Assembly (NCBI GenBank): GCA_034509495.1
Contig: CM067514.1
Span: 1,963,757 to 2,027,756 of the forward strand
DNA length: 64,000 nt
Reading direction: 5' to 3'
DNA from: Acestrorhynchus altus
Taxonomy: Eukaryota > Chordata > Actinopteri > Characiformes > Acestrorhynchidae
The position numbers and the translations under genes are program-made. Shown here in pieces: positions 34,603 to 46,437 of this stretch. Numbering within the stretch: position 1 is the first letter of the stretch; every line of letters begins with the position of its first letter. Under the pieces are notes generated by a model. It saw only the letters and a program-made list of their open reading frames with translations, made no database searches and was not told the DNA's origin.

Positions 34603-35365
34603 AACATACAGACTCTGACTGATCAGAGAGAAGGGGCGGGGCTGATGCTCAACCTGCATACAGACTCTGACTGATCAGAGAGGGGCGGGCTGATGATCAA
34701 CCTGCATACAGACTTGGACTGATCAGGAGAGGGGAAGGGGGGCTGATGCTCAACCTGGCATACAGACTCTGACTGATCAGAGAGGGGCGGGCTGATGTCA
34801 ACCTGCATACAGACTCTGACTGATCAGAGAGAGGGCGGGGCTGATGTCAACCTGCATGGGCTATGACCTGACTGATCAGAGAGGGGGGCGGGCTGATGAT
34901 CAACCTGCATACAAAATCCCTGACTGATCAGAGAGAGAGGGGGCGGGGCTGATGCTCAACCTACAGACTCTGACTGATCAGAGAGAGGGGTCGGGGCTGA
35001 TGATCAACCTGCATACAAACTCTGACTGATCAGAGAGAGGGGGCGGGGCTGATGCTCAACCTACATATAGACTCTGACTGATCAGAGAGAGGGGGCGGGG
35101 CTGATGATCAACCTGCATACAAACTCTGACTGATCAGAGAGAGGGGGCGGGGCTGATGCTCAACCCACATACAGACTCTGACTGATCAGAGAGAGGGGGC
35201 GGGGCTGATGATCAACCTGCATACAGACTCTGACTGATCAGAGAGAGGGGCGGGCTGATGTTCAACCTGCATACAGACCTGACTGATCAGAGAGAGGGGC
35301 TAACATGTTCAACCTGCATACAGACTCTGACTGATCAGAGAGAGGGGGCGGGGCTAATGGCACTG
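34602..35365 (+). repeat. 52-bp minisatellite, copy A5 (about 15 units)
   Basis: About fifteen units. The middle (34920-35230) shows a two-unit higher-order pattern in which 'tgctcaacctacatacagac' and 'tgatcaacctgcatacaaac' alternate, a sign of recent duplication of a dimer. The left part has more indels. Confidence 0.93.
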
Positions 35366-35480
35366 ACCCAGATATTGAGATACAGAACATAATGAGAATG
35401 AAATTTCAAAATAAAAGTCCTGATAAAGAATGATACTGATACATACATAAATATTTATTTTTCCTTACAAGCAAAAAATA
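35366..35480 (+). mobile_element. Truncated right arm (copy A5)
   Basis: 'ggcactgacccagatattga' (35359-35378), 'aaatttcaaaataaaagtcc' and 'atgatactgatacatacata', then it breaks off at an A-rich patch and the (CTAT)n run. Confidence 0.75.
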
Positions 35481-35495
35481 AATAAAAATAAAAAA

Positions 35496-35498
<3 letters not shown>

Positions 35499-35566
<68 letters not shown>
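35499..35566. repeat. (CTAT)n microsatellite
   Basis: Pure tetranucleotide run of 17 units. Confidence 0.98.
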
Positions 35567-35567
<1 letters not shown>

Positions 35568-35569
35568 CT

Positions 35570-36200
35570 AATTTTTGGAGCAGGCACTAATGTTCTGTTA
35601 CTACTACCGAAACCAGGTTCTGAAATGACCACAGTCCACACAAGTACTATAATAAAGCCAGGGCCAAGCACTGGCATCTGAAGCTCAAAACAGCTGATGG
35701 CTGCTGGGAGGCCAAAAACAGGCAGCGACTATTAGTATTCAACTGACCAAGCCAGCCTTTGATGCAGCCAGTGGTCTCTTCAGCCACAAGTCACATCAAC
35801 ATTTAATGAGACCTGATATCTTGCTTTTTAATAGCTGTGAATATTTCAGACAAAAGCAAATTGCATTTGTTACACCAACAGAACGCCTGCCTGCACAGAG
35901 GCAGTGGGTCAGGTTGGGGGACACATATCTAATATGTGCTGTTTATTCATGCAGCTGCATATAAAGGTGGTAGTTCGTTACACAGGTCTCTCTCTTAATC
36001 CCACTCAATCAAATGACTGTACGTCATAGTTGAATACTGCCTGGGGCGAAATACATATGTATAATTCAGCGCTCCAGGTGAGAATGGACTAGCATCTATT
36101 TTTCTATTAAAGAGACCCATCTCCCCATTCTTACCACAGCCTGACAACTTGATCCATCTTTCTGCATCCATGCAAATGTGCTATAACATTCAATTGGAGA
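35570..36200. other. Gene-free stretch
   Basis: Unique DNA without a recognised feature. Confidence 0.35.
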
Positions 36201-36204
36201 TACA

Positions 36205-36600
36205 CCATATGGACAAAAACATGGGACACCTGCTCATTCACTGTTTCTTCTGAAATCAAGGGTATTTAACGGTGCAGAGATAAATGTTCTACTACAGTCT
36301 GTAGCATAGCAGTGAGGATTCGATTGCATCTGCTCCAGAGAGTCATATTCCATTGCCTGTAGAGAAGTACTGCCAATAAAACAGGACTCTATGGAGCAGA
36401 TAAACAAACACGAAAAACATTGAGCTGTGGTGCAGCGGAATCCTGTTCTCTGGAATGATGGAGCCCGTCCAGTACTAATGCCCTGACCTCACGAAAAAGC
36501 TGCATTTGTCATTGAATGCAATCAAATCCTCACAGCAATGTAGCATTCTAGTAGAAAGTCTCTCCTGGACAGTATAGTTTACAGTCTATACCTTATAGTA
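36205..36600. mobile_element. Rearranged M1 element, both orientations
   Basis: The first half (36210-36340) is M1 forward: 'ggacaaaaacatgggacacc' and 'tgctcattcactgtttcttc'. The second half (36410-36590) is M1 reversed: 'attgagctgtggtgcagcgg', 'gttctctggaatgatggag' and 'ctagtagaaagtctctcctg'. The element is therefore a fold-back or two copies joined head to head, and its last part runs into the 63-bp minisatellite. Confidence 0.7.
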
Positions 36601-38642
36601 TTAGTGTACTAACCCCCCAAACACACACTATTAAGATTAGTATATAGTCTATATCTTATAGTATTAGTGTATTAACCCCAAATAATAATACACTATTAAG
36701 ATTAGTATATAGTCTATATCTTATAAAGTATTAGTGTACTAACTCGATAAACCCACACTATTAAGATTAGTATATAGTCTATATCTTATAGTATTAGTGT
36801 ACTAACTCGATAAACACACACTATTAAGATTAGTATATAGTCTATATCTTATAGTATTAGTGTATTAACTCTGATAAACACACACTATTAAGATTAGTAT
36901 ATAGTCTATATCTTATAGTATTAGTGTACTAACCCCCTAAACACACACTATTAAGATTAGTATATAGTCTATATTTTATAGTATTAGTGTAGTAACCCCC
37001 CAAACACACACTATTAAGATTAGTATATAGTCTATATCTTATAGTATTAGTGTATTAACCCCCAAACACACACTATTAAGATTAGTATATAGTCTATATC
37101 TTATAGTATTAGTGTACTAACCCCCAAACCCACATTATTAAGATTAGTATATAGTCTATATCTTATAGTATTAGTGTACTAACCTGATAAACCCAATAAT
37201 TATTAGCATTAGTATATAGTCTATATCTTATATATTAGTAAGTGTACTAACCTGATAAACACACACTATTAAGATTAGTATATAGTTCATATCTTATAGT
37301 ATTAGTGTACTAACCCCCCCAAACACACACTATTAAGATTAGTATATAGTCTATATCTTATAGTATTAGTGTACTAACCCCCAAACCCACACTATTAAGA
37401 TTAGTATATAGTCTATATCTTATAGTATTAGTGTACTAACCCCGAAACCCACACTATTAAGATTAGTATATAATTATATCTATAGTATTAGTAATTAACC
37501 CCCCAAACCCACTCTATTAAGATTAGTATATATGTCTATATCTTAGTAGTATTAGTAGCCAATCCTGGATAAACACACACTATTAAGATTAGTATATAGT
37601 CTATATCTTATAGTATTAGTGTACTAACCTGATAAACCCACACTATTCAGATTAGTATATAGTCTATATCTTATAGTATTAGTGTACTAACCCCCCAAAC
37701 CCACTCTATTAAGATTAGTATATAGTCTATATCTTATAGTATTAGTGTACTAACCCCCAAACACACACTATTAAGATTAGTATATAGTCTATATCTTATA
37801 GTATTAGTATTAACTCCCCAAACACAACACTATTAAGATTAGTATATAGTCTATATCTTATAGTATTAGTGTACTAACCCCCCAAACCCACTCTATTAAG
37901 ATTAGTATATAGTCTATATCTTATAGTATTAGTGTACTAACCTGATAAACCCACACTATTAAGATTAGTATATAAATTCTATATCTTATAGTATTAGTGT
38001 ACTAACCTGATAAACCCACACTATTCAGATTAGTATATAGTCTATATCTTATAGTATTAGTGTACTAACCCCCAAACCCACTCTATTAAGATTAGTATAT
38101 AGTCTATATATCTTATAGTATTAGTGTACTAACCTGATAAACCACACACTATTAAGATTAGTATATAGTCTATATCTTATAGTATTAGTGTACTAATCCC
38201 CCCAAACAATAATAATTATTAAGATTAGTATATAGTCTATATCTTAGGTATTATGCATTAACCCCAAACCCAAATTCTCTATTAAGATTAGTATATAGTC
38301 TATATCTTATAGTATTAGTGTACAACTTCCAAACCCACCTCTATTAAGATTAGTATATAGTCTATATCTATAGTATTAGTGTACTAACTCCCCCCAAACA
38401 CACACTATTAAGATTATATATAGTCTATATCTTATATATTAGTGTACTAACCTGATAAACCCATTAATTATTAAGATTAGTATATAGTCTATATCTTATA
38501 GTATTAGTGGTCAACCCCCAAAACACACACTATTAAGATTAGTATATAGTTCATATCTTATAGTATTAGTGTGTAATTAACCTCCAAACACACACTATTA
38601 AGATTAGTATATAGTCTATATCTTATAGTATTAGTGGTAACC
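36590..38642. repeat. 63-bp minisatellite, array C (about 32 units)
   Basis: Unit: 'ctattaagattagtatatag' + 'tctatatcttatagtattag' + 'tgtactaacc' + C-rich 'cccaaacacaca'. The C-tract part varies (ACCCCCCAAAC versus ACCTGATAAAC types) and both types are mixed along the array. The first unit starts in the M1 end 'ggacagtatagtttacagtc'. No coding content. Confidence 0.97.
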
Positions 38643-38759
38643 TGTACTATGTTTCTGGGTTGTACCTTCGGGCTATGAAGCAGCACGGATTCTGGTGATT
38701 CTGACCAACAATCAGAAATATGCTCCTTGCCGCAGTTTGCTTCATCCTCCCACAGTGAG

Positions 38760-39480
38760 GCCAGACTCATCTGCCATTCTCCTATCTATAACACTCGGTG
38801 CGTGGACACCATGCAGGTGTTTAGGACTCTGATGATGTAATTGGCCACAAGGGGATGAGACAAGAGAGCAGCAGCCACTGATCTGCCCCTCTGCTTATTG
38901 ATTTTCTCCGTCTGGCACTAACGAAAATAATTGCCACATGTAATGTATTATTCAATTACAAGACAGAGCTCTCAAGTTCAGGGGGTTTTGATGGTCCTTT
39001 TTGAATCACAGAAGCCCTATAGATAATTCAGCACCAAGACCCCATTAAGGAGTGCTGATATTAAATGCCCTGTGTTAAAGCTCAAATTTATTAGAATCGT
39101 CCTCGGCTCAAACTTTTCAATATGCGGGCCTTTGTATAATTGAGCGGAGCGAAATTAACTCCGACAGAAGTTTCTACCATCTTTTATTTATTTAGCGTGC
39201 GGGTCTACTTCTGGGTGAGGGAATCGTAGGGCGAGTGAAGGAGCTGAAGGCGTCACCGAAATACAATTTCCAAGACAGAAAGGAAGTTTCGCTGTGAAAG
39301 GATGAAAGATCTGCTGCTCCCACTTGTTAGACTCAGATCAAGCAAGCTATTTTGTTGAATTCCAGGAGCTCCTGCTGGGATGCTGATCAGTCCTGCTGAT
39401 TATGTTTTCGACAACTCCGCCAACCTGACTCGGGGGTCACAGCTTTTCCATTTGTTAACCTTTAGATGCTAATTTTAGGC
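38760..39480. other. Unique stretch, candidate conserved non-coding element
   Basis: About 700 bp of complex non-repeat DNA between array C and a right arm. It is rich in homeodomain-like words (TAATTG, CAATTA, ATTATTCAATTAC) with no long open frame or transposon text. It could be a regulatory element; this is judged only by texture. Confidence 0.3.
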
Positions 39481-39842
39481 TAAATTTGAGATGTGAAAAA
39501 CTAAGAGAAATTAGATATTTATTTTTGATCAAAAATTTACTTGCGTCTACAATTTTTTGTTTCACATCTCAGAAATCCTGTTGGAAATTGATCATCCAGA
39601 ATGTTTTTGAGATGAAAATGCTATTTGCTAGGTTATTATAATAATATGATCTTCACAGTGGTCCAAATAAAGTAAAAACAACCTCAGTGTCCATTATTAT
39701 TGTTGGTATTTATTTATGTATCAGTATTATCCCTTCTCAGGACTTTTATTTTGTCATTTGAACACAGTGTGAGTAAAGAACAAGAGCAAACAGACCCTCC
39801 TTTTTCATTTTCCTCTGAAATCTGATATCTGGGTGAATAATG
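39480..39842 (-). mobile_element. Right arm of the 52-bp-core element (copy A6, inverted)
   Basis: On the plus strand, 'gttggaaattgatcatccag' (39580-39599), 'gtttttgagatgaaaatg', 'cagtggtccaaataaagtaa' and 'cccttctcaggacttttatt' are the reverse complements of the right-arm blocks. It lies left of the array, as expected for an inverted whole copy. Confidence 0.75.
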
Positions 39843-40747
39843 TCAGTAGCCCCGCCCCCTCTCTCTGATCAGTCAGAGTCTGTGTGCAGGTTGATCATCA
39901 GCCTCTGCCTCCCTCCTCTGATCAGTCAGGAGTCTGTGCAGGTTGATCATCAGCCCCGCCTCCTCTCTGGATCAGTCAGAGTCTGTATGCAGGTTGATCA
40001 TCAGCTCCTCTGATCAGTCAGAGCCTGTATGCAGGTTGAGCATCAGCCCCGGCCTCCCTCTCTCTGGATCAATGAGTCTGTATGGTGCTGGAGCATCAGC
40101 CCGCCTCTCTCTGATCAGTCAGAGGTCTGTATGCAGGCTGATTCACGCCCCGCCTCTCTCTGGATCAGTCAGAGTCTGTATGCAGGTTGATCATCAGCCC
40201 TTTTTCCCCCTCTCTGACTGGGGTCAGAGTCTGTGGCGGTTGATCATCAGCCCTGCCTCCCCTCTCTCTGATCAGTCAGGAAAGTCTGTGGGCGCAGGCT
40301 GAGCATCAGCCTGGCCCCCTCTCTGACTGGGGTCAGGAGTCTGTGGCGCAGGTTGAGCATCAGCCCCTCCTCTCTGATCAGTCAGGTCTGTATGCAGGTT
40401 GCTGAGCATCAGCCTGCTCTCTCTCTGATCAGTCAGAGTCTGTATGCAGGTTGATCATCAGCCCGCCCTCTGATCAGTCAGGAGTCTGTATGCAGGTTGA
40501 TCATCATTCCTACCTCTCTCTGATCAGTCAGGAGTCTGTATGCAGGCGAGCATCAGCTCTCTGATCAGTCAGAGTCTGTATGCAGGTTGAGATCAGCCCC
40601 GCCTCTCTCTCTGACTCAGTCAGAGTCTGTATGCAGGTTGAGCATCAGCTCCGCCTCTCTCTGATCAGTCAGGAGTCTGTATGCAGGTTGGAGCATCAGC
40701 CCCGCCCCCTCTCTCTGATCAGTCAGAGTCTGTATGCAGGTTGATCA
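39843..40747 (-). repeat. 52-bp minisatellite, copy A6, inverted (about 18 units)
   Basis: The largest array; on the plus strand each unit reads 'ctgatcagtcagagtctgta' then 'tgcaggttgatcatcagccc' then 'cgcccc'-type C-rich words. Many units have indels or base changes, far more in the middle than at the right end. Confidence 0.95.
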
Positions 40748-40812
40748 TGTTCACATGGACAGAGCAGTAAACATGCACTGGAAACTCCTTTGGTATTTAA
40801 TTCAGTTGGAAT
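40735..40812 (-). mobile_element. Left arm of the 52-bp-core element (copy A6, inverted)
   Basis: 'ttcacatggacagagcagta' (40750-40769) and 'aacatgcactggaaactcct' are the reverse complement of the left-arm block, and 'tatttaattcagttgga' continues its outer part. Confidence 0.8.
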
Positions 40813-41750
40813 CCAGTGAATTTGAGGTGTTTTCTGAGCTGAATTACTGACTGAAAATTCAGCACAATTTATGATTTACTCTGATCCTGGTTATTGTAGA
40901 TCTCTGGTTAAACCAGGCTACGATCAAACATGAATTCTGGAGCGACTGGCTGCTGCTATATTTCTCCTCCAAGACAAGAAAAGATTTTTCCTTTGGGGTT
41001 TATCAAGATCGCTGTCAAACATCTGACCAGTCCAGAGCAAAACATGACCCATCTATCATCATCTGAGTGACTTTATTTGAAAGCACTGACTGGAGTGAGA
41101 TCTACAGTATCTGTGTAAGATCACCTGGTGAGGAGTGAGTTCCTCAACAGATCCCAGGAGAATGAGTTCTGAACCCTGACCTTTCACTCAGCTCTGCACC
41201 TGTGATTCTGGACATGGCAGAAGAAGTAGATGTGAGGTTCAGTTAAGGTGCATCTTCAGTCCTGTGTAAAATTGAGGACACCCCAAAGGAAGCATTTACT
41301 TCTAACATATTTAAACACATACATATTTGATCTCCATTGAACCTCACCAATAAACACCAGTAGGAGAAGCTCTGCTGAAGGAACGTCCAATCGCATTTTT
41401 AAAAAATAGAAAAGTTTGCCAAAGTCATCTGTACTTTCACCCACAGTAGGATCAACTGAACCAATCATGACTCAGGAGATGCATCTAAAAATGCTGCTTT
41501 ATTCTATTTTCAGTATATTATTGACAAAACATCCGATTAAACCTTTAACAATTTCATTTCATCCTCAGGGTCCCTGATGCCTTTGTGGTGCATTATAATC
41601 ACGACAGTTGCTACAATCACTAATGAGAGGAGAGAGAAGTCATGGCCGAGTTACAGAAGGAAGGTTTCAGAGACACATTATAGATCCATGATGAGGAGTT
41701 TCAAGGCAACGTCCAAGAAAATAAGCAGAAAATGTTCGGACCCCCCCATG
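40812..41750. other. Gene-free stretch
   Basis: Unique DNA; the 41230-41740 part may contain remnants of lineage II flank but I cannot show it. No gene seen. Confidence 0.35.
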
Positions 41751-41759
41751 AACATATGG

Positions 41760-42150
41760 GCGTTTGATCTTCATTTTAACTATATTGAGAGATGGAGGAG
41801 ATAAACACTGAGACTAAACACGGAAATTACCTCTAAACGTCATTTATAAACATCATTAATAGAAATGTCATTTTCTTGTGAGGATAAAGTTCAGAACCCG
41901 TCTGTCCTCATAGCTGTATCTCCTACTTTGGCTAAAATAATGTCAGTGAGATGTTTCTAGAACCGTCTACTGTCTCTGACATTGACTAGAAGACGTTCCC
42001 TCCTCCATGTGGAATTCTTTCAGCTCTCTGATGTTTCAGCGTCAGTTATTGTACAGACGCCCACGCTCTCTCCTCTAAGCCCCTCTGACAATAAAGATCT
42101 CAAGGGTGGTTTCTATGATGGCGAGATCTCCACAACGTGCTGCAGAGCTC
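41760..42150 (-). pseudogene. Tc1-like lineage II fragment
   Basis: 'tctgtcctcatagctgtatc' (41901-41920), 'agatgtttctagaaccgtct' (41949-41968) and 'gatctccacaacgtgctgca' run parallel to 10.43-10.83 kb. It is the 3' third of the transposase and its flank; the rest is missing. Confidence 0.8.
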
Positions 42151-42484
42151 ATCCCTACATCTTACTAAATCATGGCTATGACTTAATGATCTCATTCCTA
42201 CATCCCTAATGAACTGTGGCCACGACATAACTATCTTGTTCCCACACCTTATTAGTCATGGCCACAACAACGTTCATTCATGGAGGATGTCACCTCAGGG
42301 GCTCTGTATGCTCTGCATTAAACTGCATTAAATTTCCATGTCAATTGCCATTTGCAAATTCATTTTGGTGGAAAACAATGAGATATATTCACATAAGAAT
42401 TAATATGCAAACGTTTGACCACTAATGCCGTCCCTAAAGTATTTAATCAGAACAGACGGTCTCATCCAGAGCTTGCCCTCACAG

Positions 42485-43215
42485 GGTGATGGGATGTGGA
42501 TAGGTAGATGGATGGGATGGATGTTGAATGAATAGGTAGATGGATGGATGGGATGGATGGATGGGTGTGGGTGGAAAAGGTAGATGGATGGATGGGTGGG
42601 TGGGTGGTATGAGATGGATGAATGGATAGGTAGATGGATGGATGGATGGATGGATGGATGGGTAGGATAGATGGATGGATAGGTAGATGGATGGATGGAT
42701 GGATGGATGGATGGATGGATAGGTAGATGGATGGATGATGATAGGTAGATGGATGGATGGATGGATGGACAGTTGAATGAATAGGTAGATGGATGGATGG
42801 ATGGATGGATGGATGGATGGATAGGTAGATGGATGGATGGATGGATGGATGGATGGATGGACGGACAGTTGAATGAATAGGTAGAGGATGGATGGTGGGT
42901 GGGTAGGTGGGTAGGTAGGTAGATGGATGGGTGGGTGGGTAGTTGGATGGATGGGTGGGTGGGTGGGTGGGTGGATGGATGGATGGGTGGTGGTGGATAG
43001 ATGATGATAGGTAGATAGATGGATGGATGGATAGGAAGATGGATGGATGGATGGATGGATAGGAAGATGGATGGATGGATGGATGGATAGGTAGATGGAT
43101 GGATGGATGGATGGATGGATGGATGGATGGATAGAAGATAAATGGATGGATGGATGGATCGGTGATAGGTAGATGGATGATTAAGGAATGAATAGGTAGA
43201 TGGATGGATGGAAGG
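42485..43215. repeat. (GGAT)n-rich tetranucleotide tract
   Basis: About 730 bp of GGAT/GGTA/GATA/GGGT tetranucleotides, with a recurring higher-order block 'agttgaatgaataggtagat' (for example near 42771-42790). It ends in 'gatagatagaactttattga', which resembles a LINE 3' tail with a microsatellite, so it may mark the end of an old retrotransposon. Confidence 0.93.
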
Positions 43216-43239
43216 ATAGATAGAACTTTATTGAAATTT

Positions 43240-44190
43240 AAGAATATGTAGTAAACCTAGAACTTGTAGGAAGCTAAAATGATCCTTTACTTCTGACAGT
43301 TAGTAAGCAACCGAAATCTGATATCATTTTTGGGCGTTGAGGACCTTGAATTTCGCACATTTGAGCTGATTAATAAGAGCAGACAAACCTACAGTATACA
43401 AAGGTGTTCCACATCAAACAGTGACAATGATTCACCTAAGCGAAAAGACCTTTCAGATCTCCATATGTTCTTACCCTCAGGGTCCAATTACGTCTTTCTA
43501 AAGGATAAAATACAGAACGCTGACCTTTCCAGGGCCGAGTGGGGCGATCTCATCTCAAGTATATGTGACAACTGCTTTTTGGGGTTAGCTCTCTGGCCGC
43601 TCTAACTCATTTGATGTGGAACCTGCGGAAGATTTGGTCGGCCTTCTCAGGCCTCTACCCGCGGAGTGCGTCAGAGGGCATTTTTCAGGCAGATGCACAC
43701 ATTGCTAACCTCATTTGAGCTGACAAGACATTTCAGTTATGCAGTTTGAAGGGTTTATTTTATTTTTTTCCTACATCTTCTCACAGAACTTGCATGTTCA
43801 GATCCTTGCCAATTGATCTTTTGCAGATCATTACATTTAAACCCTATGGAGAGAATACACCATTAAGCCTCTATCTCGCACGATCCTCCCTGTAGACTGA
43901 CGCATTAAACTCTCAAAAACTTAAAATACTTTCAAATATATAAATAAATGAAAGAAAAACTTCTCGGGTCACTTCGTGGTCTGCTGTGTTTTCATGGAAA
44001 GTGCTGAAGAAGAAATTCTGAACTTTCTGTCAACATAACGTTTGTGCCTCTACGATGAAGAGGTGAACAGAACCTTCATATCAGGGGTCTTTCAATAAGA
44101 TTCAGTAAAGCCAGCGTTGAAGTAAGTGATTGTCTGTCTGAATGACTCTGTGCTGGTCATCTCTAGTCTGCAGATTTACTGACCCGACTC
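43240..44190. other. Gene-free stretch
   Basis: Unique DNA. A 91-aa frame at 43330-43605 has no recognised domain and I do not call it. The text around 43700-43900 has conserved-element texture (for example 'cagatcattacatttaaac'). Confidence 0.35.
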
Positions 44191-44199
44191 TGAGAGTAC

Positions 44200-44532
44200 T
44201 CTAGTAGCGTATACTGGTCAGAGACTCGGTCTGACCGACTCTGAGAGTAATCTTAGAAGGTGATACTGGTCAGAGGCTCGGACTGACTTGACTCTGAGAG
44301 AAATCTAGTAGTATATACTGGTCAGAGACTCGGTCTGACCGACTCTGAGAGTAATCTAGTAGCTGTGATAGTTTCGGTCAGGAGACCTCGGCCCGACCGA
44401 CTCTGAGAGTAATCTAGTAGCTGCAGATACTGTCAGACTCGGTCTGACCGACTCTGAGAGAAATCTAGTAGCGTATACTGGTCAGAGACTCGGTCTGACT
44501 GACTCTGAGAGTAATCTAGTAGCGTATACAGA
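44200..44532 (+). repeat. 51-bp minisatellite, array D part 1 (about 6 units)
   Basis: Unit: 'ctagtagtgtatactggtca' + 'gagactcggtctgaccgact' + 'ctgagagtaat'. The array stops within a unit at 'ctagtagcgtatac' where a 0.7-kb insert begins. Confidence 0.95.
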
Positions 44533-45231
44533 GCTTAATCCCTCATCATTGACAGGAGTGGTTTATGATTATCTGGGTTAACATCCTGTCAGTGATAAAG
44601 GTGCTTGAGCTTTACATGCTTTAATGACAAGGGTTTAATGAGCAGAGCACTGTTGAAGGATTAACCAGTGCTCTGAAAAGGAAGAAATGGATAAACAAAA
44701 ATAAATAAATATGACACTGGATTTGAAACCCCTACTAGGGCATGTAACACTCCAGAGGCAAACACGCTACTGAGTGAGCGAACGTGTAACCCTGGAAATG
44801 AAATGAACAACCCGACTTATAAGCCTGGCTGGAGTCTAGAGGGGCCAACTAAAAACCACTCCTCAGTGAGAAGGGAACATGTGAAAAAACAAAACTACTC
44901 CTTCTAAAGGAGGACAAAGGTAAACAGAAAACCACTCCTGCTTTTAAGGAGGGAAAATAGAAATGCTTCTCTTTAAAGGAGGAAAAGTAGAGAAGCTATC
45001 CTTCTTTTTAAAGGAGAGAAAGTAAAAGCAGCACTCCTTTTAAAAGAGGAGCAGAGAAATTCCCAGCAGCCTTTCAGCATACAGACACCAAGACATCACA
45101 ATGAGTGCGGGCCATTAAGAAACCTTAAATAGTCTCCACACACCTGATCTCAATCAGGTGGATCGTGGCCCTGATTGGTAGATGGTTGCCCTCTGGTGGC
45201 TGGCCGGCCATGGTGCGGGCAGCTCCTTACA
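44533..45231. mobile_element. 0.7-kb insertion within the 51-bp array
   Basis: Non-array DNA lies between two parts of the same minisatellite. It includes four spaced copies of a 'tttaaaggagg/aaag' motif (44900-45060) and no coding frame. The array resumes with the same words it stopped with, so a target duplication cannot be told from the repeat. The identity of the insert is unknown. Confidence 0.6.
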
Positions 45232-46142
45232 CATCTAGTAGTGTATACTGGTCAGAGACTCAGTCTGACCCCACTCTAAGAGTAATCTAGTAGTGTATAC
45301 TGGTCAGAGACTCAGTCTGACCCGACTCTGAGAGTAATCTAGTAGTGTATACTGGCTGTGAGACTCGGGTTCACCTCGACTCTGAGAGTAATCTAGTAGC
45401 GTATACTGGTCAGAGACTCCGGTCTGACCGACTCTGAGTAATCTAGTAGTGTATACTGGTCAGAGACTCAGTCTGACCGATCCCCTGAGAGTAATCGAGT
45501 GTGAGTACTGGTCAGAGACTCGGGCTGACCCAGCTCTGAGAGTAATCTAGTAGTGTATACTGGTCAGAGACTCAGTCTGACCCACTCTGAGAGTAATCGA
45601 GTAGTGTATACTGGTCAGAGACTCGGGCTGACCCAGCTCTGAGAGTAATCTAGTAGTGCATACTGGTCAGGAGACTCCAGTCTGACCCACTTGAGAGTAA
45701 TTCCAGTAGAGCATACTGTCAGAGACTCGGTCTGGACCGACTCTGAGAGTAATCTAGTAGTGTATACTGGTCAGAGACTCGGTCTGACCGACTCTGAGAG
45801 TAATCTAGTAGTGTATACTGGTCAGAGACTCGGTCTGACCGACTCTGAGAGTAACCTAGTAGCGTATACTGGTCAGAGACTCGGTCTGACCGACTCTGAG
45901 AGTAATCTAGTAGTGTATACTGGTCAGAGACTCCGTAGTCTGACCGACTCTGAGAGTAATCTAGAAGCAGATACTGGTCAGGAGATTCTCAGCTGACCGA
46001 CTCTGAGAGTAATCTAGTAGTGTATACTGGTCAGAGACTCAGTCTGACCGACTCTGGAGCACCCAGTAGCGATACTGGTCAGAGACTCGGCCGACCGACT
46101 CTTGAGAGTAATCTAGTAGTATACTGGTCAGAGACTCATCAA
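45232..46142 (+). repeat. 51-bp minisatellite, array D part 2 (about 18 units)
   Basis: Same unit as part 1. Because 51 is a multiple of three, a frame stays open through part of it (45691-45996, repeating SESNLVVYTGQRLGLTD); this is an artefact, not a gene. Confidence 0.95.
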
Positions 46143-46437
46143 ATTCATACTGATACATTTACAGTATAAAAAGGTGCATCACAAGCATTGTAAAGTGCAA
46201 GATTACTTTTCATTCATTTGCTTCTGCAAGAGAGAGATCTTCAGTTTGTGCTTGAAGAGCAACTCAGCTGTGCAGACTTCTAGTGGACGTTTGTTACACC
46301 TCTTCCAGGATGGCCTGAAAGGGTCTAGTGTTTCTAGCAGACATTTGATCTTGATTTTAAGATTTGAAACATCTAACTGACATTATTTCAGCCAAAGGAG
46401 GAGATACCAGCTATTACACATGGAGCAAAATGTTCAT

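Noticed and set aside
36590..38642. CRISPR-like array (regular direct repeats)
   Set aside because: The repeats are tandem with no unique spacers, and the host is a vertebrate.
43330..43605. 91-aa frame MGVEDLEFRTFELI...
   Set aside because: No recognised family and no gene context; it is within what can arise by chance in 64 kb.
45691..45996. 101-aa frame with a repeating SESNLVVYTGQRLGLTD
   Set aside because: The 51-bp unit is a multiple of three, so any stop-free frame stays open. No other coding evidence.
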